Origin: Mesorhizobium jarvisii
GTDB taxonomy: Bacteria; Pseudomonadota; Alphaproteobacteria; Rhizobiales; Rhizobiaceae
DNA length: 64,000 nt
Assembly (NCBI RefSeq): GCF_003601985.1
Contig: NZ_QZXA01000007.1
Location: 186,001 to 250,000 of the forward strand
Reading direction: 5' to 3'
A program made the translations under genes and the position numbers. Positions 15,919 through 24,682 of this stretch are shown here, one piece after another; position 1 is the stretch's first letter, and the number at the start of each line of letters is the position of its first letter. The notes under the pieces are model-generated. The model had not been told where the DNA came from. It did not search any database and saw nothing but the letters and a program-made list of their open reading frames with translations.

Positions 15919-16635
15919 ATGCGTATCATCTTTCGATGTGATCCAATGTTGATCGAGCATTTGCCGCGCCCGATCCCGGCGCGCGGCGCTCTGCCGGAAT
16001 GGCTGCGCGCCATGCCCGCCACCGCCTATTCGGCGATCCACGGCCGCGACATTCGCACGCTCAAGCAATGCCCACCCGTTGTCGATGCGATGACCTATGG
16101 CTTCATGGTCCTGCTGCCGTGCGACGTCGTCGTCGACAAGGGCACCTTTTCGTGGGACTGGCAAATTCCAGAACCGGTCACGCAGAACCACCCCAGAGCG
16201 CCATTGAGCTTCCACACGCCGGGGCAGCTCGCTGGCAGCCCGTTTGCTACGCCCGGCCAAGCCGCCCTCAAATTCAACAGCTTCTGGACCATCGAGGTCG
16301 AGGACGGCTGGTCGCTGTTCGCGACGCATCCAGTCAATCGCGAGGATCTTCCTTTCAGGCTGGTGACCGGCTTGGTGGATTCCGACCGGTTCAGCGATGG
16401 CGGTATCAATTTCCCGGCGGTCTGGACGGAACCTGGGTTCTCCGGTGTGCTCGCGAAAGGAACCCCGGTCGCACAGTGCTTTGCGGTTCCGCGGGCGGCG
16501 CCGCAGCTGGAATACGAGGTGTTCGACGAAGAACGGCAGGCGTCTTATGCGCGCACGGTCGCTAGTGTCCTGTCAACGCCTGGTGTCTACCGTAAGCGGT
16601 TCCGCGCCCGGCGGGGGCGCTCCACTGGCGAGTGA
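15919..16635 (+). CDS. DUF6065-like protein of unknown function
   Basis: A 238-residue soluble protein with no signal peptide. Segments such as RPIPARGALPEWLRAMPATA, TLKQCPPVVDAMTYGF, FNSFWTIEVEDGWSLFATHP, NREDLPF and GVLAKGTPVAQC match the pattern I recall for DUF6065. The start at 15919 has an AGGGAGG ribosome-binding site. Its last 63 bases overlap the 3' end of the TPR gene on the opposite strand. No enzymatic motif stands out. It lies downstream of the TetR gene on the same strand but need not be co-regulated. Confidence 0.65.
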   Translation: MRIIFRCDPMLIEHLPRPIPARGALPEWLRAMPATAYSAIHGRDIRTLKQCPPVVDAMTYGFMVLLPCDVVVDKGTFSWDWQIPEPVTQNHPRAPLSFHTPGQLAGSPFATPGQAALKFNSFWTIEVEDGWSLFATHPVNREDLPFRLVTGLVDSDRFSDGGINFPAVWTEPGFSGVLAKGTPVAQCFAVPRAAPQLEYEVFDEERQASYARTVASVLSTPGVYRKRFRARRGRSTGE

Positions 16636-17442
16636 GCGACGCAGTGCTTCCTCATCAAGCCACAGCCGACCACTCGGTGCCGATGTAAGCGCCATGGCGA
16701 TGACGCCGAACGTGGATGGGCGCAGACGATAGGCCGTTGAATACGCCAGCATCGCCCCATCGAGATCGCCAGTTTCCTGCAAGACGACGCCCAGATTGAA
16801 GGCAGCCTCCGGGGTATCGGGGCTCATTTCCAGCACGCGTCGATAGGCCTGGGCGGCGGCGCCGAACTTGCGCATGTCCTGACGCACCAAGCCGAGATCA
16901 AACCAGGCAGAAGGATGCCCGCCGCCGGCGACGGCGCGTTCGAGGAAGCCCTCTGCCTCGACAGACGCACCGCGTTGCCAGGCAAGGCGTCCGAGGCGCG
17001 CCGTAGCCTCCTCGGATTTCGGATCCCGTTGCAAGACAAGTGTCCACCATTCGCCCGCGGCCAAAGCATTGCCTGCCTGATCGAGGGTGCGTGCCCGCTC
17101 GATCAGTATTTCCGCCTGTGATGACAGCTTTGCCGCGCGATCCAGCTGTTGCAACGCTGCTTCGAACCGGCCGTCGGCCCGGGCAATCCTGCATGCGAGA
17201 ATCAAGGCGGGCACATTATCCGCATGAGCAGCCAGACTCGTCTCGATGCGCGTGCGAGCCCCCGACAAATCCGCCCTGGCGAACAGGACCGCCGCCAGAA
17301 GATGGCAAAGCGCCGGATCGTTCGGGTGTTGCTTCAGGCCTAACTCGCACAGCCGCATTGCCTGGCCGTGATTGCCGGAATTGAAAGCGGCCACCGCACG
17401 TCGGATCAGATCGCCGCTTTCGGCTTGATTCGTATTCGTCAC
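16573..17442 (-). CDS. TPR-repeat protein
   Basis: A 289-residue protein built almost wholly of tetratricopeptide repeats, for example RRAVAAFNSGNHGQAMRLCE and AAQAYRRVLEMSPDTPEAAF followed by a repeat starting NLGVVLQETGDLDGAM. Such proteins act as protein-binding scaffolds. There is no signal peptide. Translation starts at a GTG (17442) with a GGGAG ribosome-binding site. The gene begins 16 bases after the anion permease stop and so is probably in its operon. Its 3' end overlaps the convergent DUF6065-like gene by 63 bases. The partner is unknown. Confidence 0.8.
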   Translation of the reverse strand: MTNTNQAESGDLIRRAVAAFNSGNHGQAMRLCELGLKQHPNDPALCHLLAAVLFARADLSGARTRIETSLAAHADNVPALILACRIARADGRFEAALQQLDRAAKLSSQAEILIERARTLDQAGNALAAGEWWTLVLQRDPKSEEATARLGRLAWQRGASVEAEGFLERAVAGGGHPSAWFDLGLVRQDMRKFGAAAQAYRRVLEMSPDTPEAAFNLGVVLQETGDLDGAMLAYSTAYRLRPSTFGVIAMALTSAPSGRLWLDEEALRRSLASGAPPPGAEPLTVDTRR

Positions 17443-17458
17443 CGCTTTGCCACTCCCG

Positions 17459-18685
17459 CTAGAACCCCAGCGCCAGCCATGCCGTGCCGGCGACGAGCGT
17501 GACCAGCGTCAGCGGCAGGCCGACCTTGAAGAAGGCACCGAAGGACAAGGGGGTGCCGGCAGCCTTGGACTGCTCGGCGACGATCAGGTTGGCGACCGAG
17601 CCGAGCAGCGTGAAATTGCCGGCGAGCGTTGAACTCATCGCCACCACCAGCCATGCCCGCTCGGGGTTTTCCAGCCCAGGTATGAACGGTCGCAGCGCCA
17701 GCACCGCCGGAACATTGCTCATGATGTTGGAGAGCACCGCGGTGAAGCCTGACAGGCGCCAGACATCGTCGAGGCCGAGATTCTTGGCCGAGGCGATGAG
17801 ATCCGGCGTCAGCAACGTCCTTTCGGCGCCGGCGACCACCACGAACAGACCGGCGAACATGAACAGCAGCGGGCCATCGATCTCACGGTAGATGCGGTCG
17901 GGCTTGATGGCGCGGGTGAGCAGGAGAATGGCGCCGCCGATCAATGCCGCCTTGGCAACGGGGACGCCGGCGAAGAAGGCGATGGCCAGCCCGATGCAGA
18001 CGATCACGGCCTTCAGCACCTGCCCGCGATGCATGCGGCCGCGCGAGATATGCGGCGCCAATTCGGCGGTGCGGGTGAATTCGGCGCGATAGACAATGCG
18101 CACGATGACGATGACCGCGATGAGGCCGAACAGGGCGACCGGCGCCAGCGCCGCCGAAAAAGCGGGATAGGAAATGCCCGACAGCGCGCCGATAACCATG
18201 TTCTGCGGATTGCCGGTGATGGTGGCGACGCTGCCGCAGTTCGACGCGGTGGCGGTGGCGATCAGATAGGGGATCGGGTTGCGATTGATGACGCGAGTGA
18301 CGTGCACGACGATCGGCGCCATGACCAGGCAGATGGCGTCGTTGACCAGGAAGGCCGACAGCACGCCGGTCAGCAGCGTCACCATCACCAGGAGCATGAA
18401 GGGCGCGTGCGCGTGTTCGATGGCGATGGCGCCCAGGCCACGAAAGGCGCCGGAGACCTTCAGATGCGCCACCACGATCATCATGCCGAGCAGAAGCGTG
18501 ATCGTGTCGAAATTGATGGCGCGGTAGGCGTCCTCCATGCTGATCGCGCCAATGGCGATCATCGCGGCGCCGCCAAGCAGCGCGATGCCCGCCCGGTCGA
18601 GACGCAGGCCGGGGATGCGGCCGATGGCGACGCCGGCATAGGTCAGGATCAGGATCAGCAGTGCCGCCGCGCCCATCAATGTCAT
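17459..18685 (-). CDS. SLC13/ArsB/CitM-superfamily anion permease
   Basis: A 408-residue polytopic inner-membrane protein with about eleven helices. Two inverted repeats carry ion-transporter hairpin motifs: FLVNDAICLVMAPI with TASNCGSVATITGNPQNM in the first half, and SNIMSNVPAVLALRPFI with LAGNFTLLGSVANLIVAEQ in the second. This pattern fits sodium- or proton-coupled anion carriers (citrate, dicarboxylate, arsenite or sulfate). The substrate cannot be told from sequence and no ars genes are nearby. A TPR protein follows in the same operon. Confidence 0.85.
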   Translation of the reverse strand: MTLMGAAALLILILTYAGVAIGRIPGLRLDRAGIALLGGAAMIAIGAISMEDAYRAINFDTITLLLGMMIVVAHLKVSGAFRGLGAIAIEHAHAPFMLLVMVTLLTGVLSAFLVNDAICLVMAPIVVHVTRVINRNPIPYLIATATASNCGSVATITGNPQNMVIGALSGISYPAFSAALAPVALFGLIAVIVIVRIVYRAEFTRTAELAPHISRGRMHRGQVLKAVIVCIGLAIAFFAGVPVAKAALIGGAILLLTRAIKPDRIYREIDGPLLFMFAGLFVVVAGAERTLLTPDLIASAKNLGLDDVWRLSGFTAVLSNIMSNVPAVLALRPFIPGLENPERAWLVVAMSSTLAGNFTLLGSVANLIVAEQSKAAGTPLSFGAFFKVGLPLTLVTLVAGTAWLALGF

Positions 18686-18813
18686 TGGTAAGAAGCCCCG
18701 CTCGATCTGGTGGCGCCGATGCGGTCCGCCCGGTGATTCTTTTGCATGCCAACTTTGGCGATGTCGAGATTGATGACAAACGGAGTGGCTAGCTGTCGCC
18801 GCGGGCGGTACCG

Positions 18814-19776
18814 CTAACGCCGATAGAAATCCAGCCGCTGTTGCAACGCCTGCGGCGAAAACAGTCGCTCGACGGTCTGCCGCGCCTTGTGGCCCACGTC
18901 AGTCCGCAGCGCCGGATCGGCCTTGAGCTCGGCCAGGATTTGCGCCGCCTGCTGCGTCGTCTCGAAGAGAAAACCGTTTTCACCATGGTTGATATGGTCG
19001 GCATAGCCGCCATGCGAATGGCATACCACGGGTAAACCGCAGGCCATCGCCTCGAACACCACGCGGCCGAATGTCTCCACATGCGAGCCGGTGCGATAGT
19101 AGAAGACGTCGAGCGTCGGCAAAAATTGTTCGGCGGCAAACTGGCCCTGCGGCAGGAGTTCGAGTTGCGGATGCGGCGCGAGCCTGCCCTTGAGCGGCAT
19201 GCCGCCCTGGATCCGCAACGCAACGCCGTCGGCCAGCAATGCCTCGTAGAGCACCACATCGTCGGCATGATGCTTGTCGGCCGTGTCGCGGCTTAGCCGT
19301 CCCACCGTGAACGGACCGTCCGGTCTTGCCGGTCGTGGTGAAAAACGCTCGATATCGATCGGCGACGGATGCACGACGCCTTCGACCTGCAGCATGCGCT
19401 TCTGGAATTCCGAGATCAGCACCAATTCGGCGCCGGGCCAGCCCAGCAGGCGCGGCATGCCGATCGTCAGCCCGATGATCTTCGGGTGAAAGGTGTTGAA
19501 GACATAGATCAGCCGGCGTGGCCGTCGGATCAGGTAAGGCCACCCCTTGTTACGCCAATGCGCACCGAGGAAGACATAGGTGCCGCCGTCCGGCACCTCG
19601 CGCCTTGCCGGCGAGACGCGACGAATCGGAAATTGCCGCATCAGTTCACCGGACACGCGCGAAGAGGTTGCCCAAAGACACACCTGCTGGTCGGCGCTCA
19701 ACAGCCGATATAGGTCCAGGGTTTCGCGCTCGCTGCCGCCAAACGGGTTCTGAAAGCCGTTGAACAAGTGGATCAT
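18814..19776 (-). CDS. Glycosyltransferase family 4-like protein
   Basis: A 320-residue GT-B glycosyltransferase. The N-terminal half starts MIHLFNGFQNPFGGSERETL with the GGSE acceptor-side loop. The C-terminal donor domain has FTVGRLSRDTADK (sugar-nucleotide region) and the EX7E motif ETFGRVVFEAMACGLPVV. It would transfer a sugar from a nucleotide donor to a surface glycan or lipid; donor and acceptor are unknown. It is slightly shorter than typical family members (350-400 residues). It stands alone rather than in a polysaccharide cluster. Confidence 0.85.
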   Translation of the reverse strand: MIHLFNGFQNPFGGSERETLDLYRLLSADQQVCLWATSSRVSGELMRQFPIRRVSPARREVPDGGTYVFLGAHWRNKGWPYLIRRPRRLIYVFNTFHPKIIGLTIGMPRLLGWPGAELVLISEFQKRMLQVEGVVHPSPIDIERFSPRPARPDGPFTVGRLSRDTADKHHADDVVLYEALLADGVALRIQGGMPLKGRLAPHPQLELLPQGQFAAEQFLPTLDVFYYRTGSHVETFGRVVFEAMACGLPVVCHSHGGYADHINHGENGFLFETTQQAAQILAELKADPALRTDVGHKARQTVERLFSPQALQQRLDFYRR

Positions 19777-19992
19777 GATCGCCGCGCTTGCCTGGCCCGG
19801 GCCGTCCCGTCACTCGTTGCCGGCACCGAAACAGGTCGTGACCTGCGCCGGCGGCCCGGAAGACCGAGGAGATCAAGAAAGCAGAAATGTCTCTGGCGAT
19901 GCCCAATACATCACCTTAGCCGGAGGAAGCACACCGGCAAGACGGCGTCAAGGAAGCGGCGACCCCAGCCTTCACGCGCAGCAAGGCTGCGG

Positions 19993-20781
19993 TCAATGCA
20001 CCGTGGCGACGCTGGACTGAGAAACCAGGGTGGCTTCCGCCGGGTCGAAACTCACCTGATCGCGGCCATTCGACTTGGCGGCATAGAGCCGTCTGTCAGC
20101 GGCGGAAAATATGGCCTCGTAAGTCGTCGGCCCGCTGAAGCTGGTGCCGCCGATGCTGACGGAAAGCGGACAGGCGCGGCCGCCGGGCGAAAAGTCCATT
20201 TCACGAATCCGCCGGCGGATGCCTTCGGCAACCAGCCAGGATTGCGAGGGGTCGACACCGGGAAGAAACACGCCAAACTCCTCGCCGCCGATGCGGCCGA
20301 CGATATCGCTGCCGCGCAACTGTCCCTTGATCGCCTGCGCGATCAACTTGAGCGCCTGGTCGCCACAGTCATGACCGAGGCGGTCGTTGATAGACTTGAA
20401 GTGGTCGGCGTCGATGATCAGCAGCGCGCCGGAACGGGTCTGTTCCTGCTTGCGGGTCTCCTCGAGATAGGCCTCGACCAGCATCGAGAAGGCGCCGCGA
20501 TTCAGCACCGCCGTCAGGCTATCGGTGGCGGCGATGACGCTGAGGTCGCGCTGAGCTATCGCCAGCTGGCGGATCTTCCACATGAGAAAAAACAGAAACG
20601 ACCCGCCCAGTACCAGGGGCAGCATAAGGTCCGTCATTTGGGCGCGCCAGACGGCCTCGGGCGAGAGATAGGGGAAATTGAAAGAATCGACGAAAAACGC
20701 CACGGCGATGAAGAATGCCGTGCCGGCGGCGGTGACAGCGATCACCCTGCCCCAGCTGGTCGGCGACAGGTCGAGCTTCAT
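19993..20781 (-). CDS. Membrane-anchored diguanylate cyclase (GGDEF)
   Basis: A 262-residue c-di-GMP synthase. Two transmembrane helices (about 12-32 and 52-70) precede the GGDEF domain (about 85-245), with DSLTAVLNRGAF at its start, substrate loop GALLIIDADHFKSINDRLGH and the active site GGEEF. An RxxD inhibitory site (RGSD) lies five residues before GGEEF, so product feedback is likely. No sensory domain is visible beyond the short periplasmic loop between the helices. Flanking genes give no clue to the signal. All catalytic residues are present. Confidence 0.9.
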   Translation of the reverse strand: MKLDLSPTSWGRVIAVTAAGTAFFIAVAFFVDSFNFPYLSPEAVWRAQMTDLMLPLVLGGSFLFFLMWKIRQLAIAQRDLSVIAATDSLTAVLNRGAFSMLVEAYLEETRKQEQTRSGALLIIDADHFKSINDRLGHDCGDQALKLIAQAIKGQLRGSDIVGRIGGEEFGVFLPGVDPSQSWLVAEGIRRRIREMDFSPGGRACPLSVSIGGTSFSGPTTYEAIFSAADRRLYAAKSNGRDQVSFDPAEATLVSQSSVATVH

Positions 20782-20959
20782 CCCATTCTACTCCGTTAGC
20801 CGTCGCTACTATGACGCACCAACGCAAACAAATTGATAAGACTTTCCCTTCAATTCGAGATCAGGGAGCCGGAGCATGCTCGCCCAATGAACAGCCGTGC
20901 TCCGGCGGTGAACGCAAGCCCGCTAACTAAATTTCGCGCGATGCGGGGAATTTATAACG

Positions 20960-21181
20960 TCAACGATTCGGCGCCGGTCCACTTGCTTCGACAACGAAGG
21001 ATGCCGCGATCAGGTCGTCGGCATCCAGCTGTAGCGACCCGTCGCCCGGCCCCATGATGGCAGCGACCTTATGGAAGGTCTTCATCTCATGCTCGGAAAT
21101 TTCGGCATCCTGCATTCTGGCTCTGAGTTGAGCGATACGCCGTCCCAAGGCAGGGGACGTTCCAATTTCACGTTTCGACAT
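20960..21181 (-). CDS. Small hypothetical protein (73 aa)
   Basis: The frame from ATG at 21181 gives MSKREIGTSPALGRRIAQLR, then a charged helical stretch and a C-terminal LQLDADDLIAASFVVEA. It has no signal peptide or membrane segment. A GGGGGAGGAG-type ribosome-binding site lies about 11 bases upstream. I do not recognise the family. Composition and codon use look protein-like, so I list it as probable; a longer start 20 codons upstream is less likely because the added residues are glycine- and arginine-rich. Confidence 0.5.
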   Translation of the reverse strand: MSKREIGTSPALGRRIAQLRARMQDAEISEHEMKTFHKVAAIMGPGDGSLQLDADDLIAASFVVEASGPAPNR

Positions 21182-21355
21182 GGCCTTGTTTTCTCCTCCC
21201 CCAACCCGCGCTTGTTTTGCCCCGCCCGTTCGCCGGCCCACACATTGCGTTTTATGAGGCCCCGCGAATACAAGGCCCCGAACGCCTGATATGGGCTAAG
21301 GTTCCAGCCTCGGCGGATCACGAAATAATTCCGGGTCGCCCCACGCAGCTTTGCT

Positions 21356-21643
21356 CTATTGTCCGGTCGTCAGCACCATGGTCACGGTGGAGCTGCGCGC
21401 CTCAACCCGCTCCAGACAACGACCCGGAATGTTCGGCCACCTCGCGGCGGCGCATTCCTTGTCGGTGACGGCAACGGGTTCGCTGCGCTGTACGTCGGCG
21501 GCTTGGGTCGCCGTCGATGCGAAAAGAACAGTCTGCGTTATCAGAGCCGAGAAAACGGCAACCTGGAACAGCACGGCGGCGAAGGCGATCTTCTTGAGCA
21601 TGCGACGAAACGCGCTGGCAAGCGTCGGGTTCCCGCCGGTCAT
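21356..21643 (-). CDS. Small exported hypothetical protein (95 aa)
   Basis: The protein has a clear signal peptide (MLKKIAFAAVLFQVAVFSAL from residue 15, cleavage near AADV). The short mature part contains DKECAAARWPNIPGRCLERV, with two cysteines able to form a disulfide. The true start is either ATG 21643 or ATG 21601, which would put the signal peptide at the very N-terminus. Ribosome-binding sites are weak for both. No family is recognised; similar small Cys-pair exported proteins are common in rhizobia. Confidence 0.6.
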   Translation of the reverse strand: MTGGNPTLASAFRRMLKKIAFAAVLFQVAVFSALITQTVLFASTATQAADVQRSEPVAVTDKECAAARWPNIPGRCLERVEARSSTVTMVLTTGQ

Positions 21644-21738
21644 TTCTTACGGCGAGCCTGCACCGTGCCGGCGCGGCAGAAAGCGAACCGACATACCTTT
21701 GACAGGAAGGAAATAACCTCGCAAAATCATCGATTTAT

Positions 21739-21815
21739 TGGCGATCCCGACAGGATTCGAACCTGTGACCATCGGCTTAGAAGGCCGGTGCTCTATCCAG
21801 CTGAGCTACGGGACC
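21739..21815 (-). tRNA. tRNA-Arg (anticodon TCT)
   Basis: On the minus strand the gene starts GGTCCCGTAGCTCAGCTGGA and ends GTTCGAATCCTG...ATCGCCA. The 7-bp acceptor stem pairs GGTCCCG with CGGGATC, the D-arm is AGCTCAGCTGGATAGAGC, and the anticodon loop CTTCTAA reads TCT. The TψC arm has GTTCGAAT. CCA is encoded. It decodes AGA/AGG arginine codons, which are rare in this GC-rich genome. Confidence 0.96.
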
Positions 21816-21861
21816 GCTGGCCGGCCGAAGGGGCCGGCTGGATATCTGGCGCTGGCGCCGT

Positions 21862-22167
21862 TCAATGCGTCCAGGGCGTCCTGCGGTCATAGCGGAAATT
21901 CTCCGCATAGGAAATCTGGCGGCGCTTGGTCTCTTTCGGCTCCTCGACACGGAAGGCAAGACCTTCCTTTTCGGCGTAGGCCACGGCCTCTTCGCGGGTG
22001 TCGAAGGTCAGCCTGATCTGGCTTCTCATGTCTCCCGACGTCGTATAGCCCATCAGGGGATCGATCTTCTTGCGCATCTCGGGGTCGAACTCCAGCACCC
22101 AGTGGCCGGTCTTGGCCTTGCCGGACTGCATCGCGGTTTTGGCTGGGCTGAAAATGCGCGCGGACAT
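21862..22167 (-). CDS. NADH dehydrogenase accessory subunit, NDUFS4/ETC complex I 21-kDa family
   Basis: A 101-residue protein starting MSARIFSPAKTAMQSGKAKT, then WVLEFDPEMRKKIDPLMGYT and LTFDTREEAVAYAEKEGLAF. This is the short alphaproteobacterial homologue of the mitochondrial complex I subunit NDUFS4, which binds the peripheral arm of the NADH:quinone oxidoreductase. The start at 22167 begins the domain. As usual in this group, it lies away from the nuo operon. It sits between two tRNA genes on opposite strands. Confidence 0.88.
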   Translation of the reverse strand: MSARIFSPAKTAMQSGKAKTGHWVLEFDPEMRKKIDPLMGYTTSGDMRSQIRLTFDTREEAVAYAEKEGLAFRVEEPKETKRRQISYAENFRYDRRTPWTH

Positions 22168-22292
22168 GGCCACCTCATGGTTGTGCAAGGCAGCATCGCT
22201 GCCCCTTCGCCCGTCATTACTGCGCAATGCGCATGGCGGCAAGGTTTTTGCACTTGCCATGTAACACCGAAATGAATAGGCAACAGACCGTT

Positions 22293-22369
<77 letters not shown>

Positions 22370-22772
22370 TCTTCTTCGTATCCGCCGCGCCAAGGCGCCG
22401 TCGCCCGCCACGAGAGCCGGCAGATTTGTCGTGCCTTTGGTCGGATACACGCTCCAGGCCCCGCCTACGCGACGATACGCGTGCCGGTCCAGTTCTGCCG
22501 GATGACCGCCGCCACTCCACCCGACTTCAAGTCTGGAGCGCGCCTCCTATGTCGGTCGTGGATAGATCGAGCCCGGTATACAGGAGCGGCTGGAAGGCAA
22601 GCTCGCCGGGCGAGAACCCCAAACTCATTCCCGGCGAGCCTACAACCTGATTTGGAACGCAATCAGGACCGGGGTCAGCCGGCAAACTTTGTGCAGCAAG
22701 ATAGATGCCAGCTGCTCTGTCCCGAAATGGGACATGCCCAGCGTCTGCTGGTGGTCGAGGCATCGCGATCGG
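22370..22772. other. Gene-free stretch after tRNA-Pro
   Basis: About 400 bases between tRNA-Pro and the end of hdaA. Open frames here are proline- and arginine-rich and show no family match, ribosome-binding site or signal peptide. I see no integrase remnant or repeated tRNA 3' end that would mark an integration site. Confidence 0.5.
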
Positions 22773-23477
22773 CTAAATCTCGAACTCGCGCTGCCCCTCG
22801 TCCATGGCGTTGATCGTTTCAGCGGCGAGCGCGCGGGTGATCGGCATCTTGCGCTCGAGCGCGGTGCGGTCCAGCCGCTCCACTACGCGCATGGCTGTCG
22901 CCAGCGAGCGCTCGATGCGCCGCACCAGATATTGCACGACATGCGGTTCGACCTCGACCTGGCGGTCGGCGAACAGTTTGGTGATGACACCGGCCAGCAG
23001 CAGGTCGTCGGGCTCGTGGATCTCGACCGTCGCCGCCGCCTTCAGCCGCGAGGCCAGATCGGGCAGCGACACACCCCAGGCCGAGGGAAAACGCCGCGCG
23101 GTCAACAGCAGCGTCGAGCCGGCGCCGCGCACCGCATTGATCAGATGGAACAGGCCTTGTTCGTCGACCGCGCCGGCATCGACATCGTCGATCAGCGCCG
23201 GCCGGGCGCCGAGACTGGTGATGCTGTCGCCGATGCGCCGGGCGTCGACGGCGACCGCATTGGCGCGCACACGCCAGATGGCGGCCAGATGCGTCTTGCC
23301 GGAGCCGGCGGGGCCTGCCAGCACCACCACCGGCGAGGGCCAGTCCGGCCAGCGATCGACCAGTGCCGCCGCCTGGTTGTTGGTGCCGGAGACGACGAGT
23401 TCGTCGCGCGAATAGCCAGTGCCGTGGCCGAGATCGAGCGGCAGCTGGCGCGGCGGATCGGTTCGCTGGGCGGTCAC
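22773..23477 (-). CDS. hdaA: DnaA regulatory inactivator HdaA
   Basis: A 234-residue DnaA-related AAA+ protein that stimulates ATP hydrolysis by DnaA on the sliding clamp and so prevents re-initiation. An N-terminal clamp-binding motif QLPLDL (11-16) is followed by Walker A AGPAGSGKTH (about 54-63), the Walker B-like ALIDDVDAG segment and the arginine-rich sensor region LVRRIERSLATAMRVVERL. The GTG start at 23477 overlaps the permease stop as GTGA, which supports the choice and implies coupled translation. It lacks the DnaA DNA-binding domain IV, as expected. The in-frame upstream reading belongs to the other frame of the permease gene. Confidence 0.88.
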   Translation of the reverse strand: MTAQRTDPPRQLPLDLGHGTGYSRDELVVSGTNNQAAALVDRWPDWPSPVVVLAGPAGSGKTHLAAIWRVRANAVAVDARRIGDSITSLGARPALIDDVDAGAVDEQGLFHLINAVRGAGSTLLLTARRFPSAWGVSLPDLASRLKAAATVEIHEPDDLLLAGVITKLFADRQVEVEPHVVQYLVRRIERSLATAMRVVERLDRTALERKMPITRALAAETINAMDEGQREFEI

Positions 23478-24682
23478 TTCGAGCGACGTGGTTGGGTGCG
23501 GTGGCCGCCGCCACGATCGGCCGGCAGCGGCGGCGCGGCCTCTGTCGCGTGGCCCTTGTAAAGCGGCGATTCGAGATAGCGGGCGATAGCGAAGCGCACC
23601 AGAACGGCGACGGCAGCGGAAGCCGGCACGGCAATCAGCAGACCGACAAAACCGAACAGCGCGCCGAAGGCAAACAGGGCGAACATCAGCCACACCGGAT
23701 GCAGGCCGACGCTTTTGCCGACCAGCCTGGGCTGCAGGATGTTGCCTTCGATGAACTGGCCGATGAAGAAGACCACGGCGACGGCGACGATCATAGTCCA
23801 GTCCGGCCAGAACTGGACGAACGCGACGCCGACGGCCAGCACCAGCCCGGTCAGCGAGCCGACATAGGGGATGAAGGAGATGAGCCCGGCGAACAGGCCG
23901 ATGAGGATGGCGAAATTCAGCCCGGTCAGCGTCAGGCCGGTGGCATACATGGCGCCTAGCACCAGGCAGAGCGTGCCCTGGCCGCGTACGAAGCCGGCGG
24001 TCGCGGTGTTGATGTCGCGCGCAATGGCGCGCACGGTCGCGACATTGTCGCGCGGCACCCAGCTGTCGATGACCGCCACCATGCGGTCCCAGTCGAGCAG
24101 CATGTAGAAGGCAACCACAGGCGTCACCACGAACAGGCTGACCACCGAGACCAGCGCCACGCCCGAACTCCAGATCGAGGTGAAGACCGTGGTGAGCAGA
24201 CCGAAACCCGACGTCAGCAGCGAATTCAGCCCATCGCGCAAGCCATTGGCGTTGACGCCGAATTTCTGCTCGAGCCATTTCGGATCAAAGGAGGTGATCA
24301 GGCTCTGCAGCCGGGTCAGGTATTCCGGCAGTTTGCCGGCGAAATCGGCCATCTGCGTCGCCAGGACCGGGATGAGGATGACAAAGGCCAGCACCAGCAC
24401 GATGAGGAAGGTGATGAGGATGACCACCGTCGCCATGAAACGGGACAGGCCAAGCCGCTGCAGCCGGTCGGCGACCGGATCGAGGAAATAGGCAAGCACC
24501 ATGCCGGCGACGAAGGGCAGCAGAATGTTGCTGAACATATAGAGGAACAGCGCAAGGGCGGCGACGCCGGCCACCCAGAAGGAGATTTGCCGGCGGAACG
24601 CGGAGGCCGCGGCAAGATCGGCAGCCGCGGCCTCGATCACCGCCGCTTCTTCCTCAGATGTCCGGATTGGAGCCTTCGCCAT
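23474..24682 (-). CDS. AI-2E family (PerM/YdiK-like) membrane transporter
   Basis: A 402-residue inner-membrane protein with about eight helices. The N-terminal pair has FLYMFSNILLPFVAGMVLAY and FLDPVADRLQRLG, followed by an amphipathic central region. The C-terminal block has IPYVGSLTGLVLAVGVAFVQ and IEGNILQPRLVGKSVGLHP, diagnostic for the AI-2E/UPF0118 family. Members are proton or sodium antiporters or exporters of poorly defined substrate. It sits between the phosphatidyltransferase (29-base overlap) and hdaA (GTGA overlap), a conserved alphaproteobacterial arrangement. Confidence 0.9.
   Translation of the reverse strand: MAKAPIRTSEEEAAVIEAAAADLAAASAFRRQISFWVAGVAALALFLYMFSNILLPFVAGMVLAYFLDPVADRLQRLGLSRFMATVVILITFLIVLVLAFVILIPVLATQMADFAGKLPEYLTRLQSLITSFDPKWLEQKFGVNANGLRDGLNSLLTSGFGLLTTVFTSIWSSGVALVSVVSLFVVTPVVAFYMLLDWDRMVAVIDSWVPRDNVATVRAIARDINTATAGFVRGQGTLCLVLGAMYATGLTLTGLNFAILIGLFAGLISFIPYVGSLTGLVLAVGVAFVQFWPDWTMIVAVAVVFFIGQFIEGNILQPRLVGKSVGLHPVWLMFALFAFGALFGFVGLLIAVPASAAVAVLVRFAIARYLESPLYKGHATEAAPPLPADRGGGHRTQPRRSK

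Noticed and set aside
22481..22813. 110-codon frame after tRNA-Pro
   Set aside because: No ribosome-binding site, Arg/Pro/Cys-rich composition, and its end runs into the hdaA gene on the other strand.
22773..24278. A single 501-codon frame fusing hdaA to sequence inside the permease gene
   Set aside because: Only the last 234 codons resemble HdaA. The upstream part is an off-frame reading of the AI-2E permease gene, and a GTGA overlap gives a natural start.
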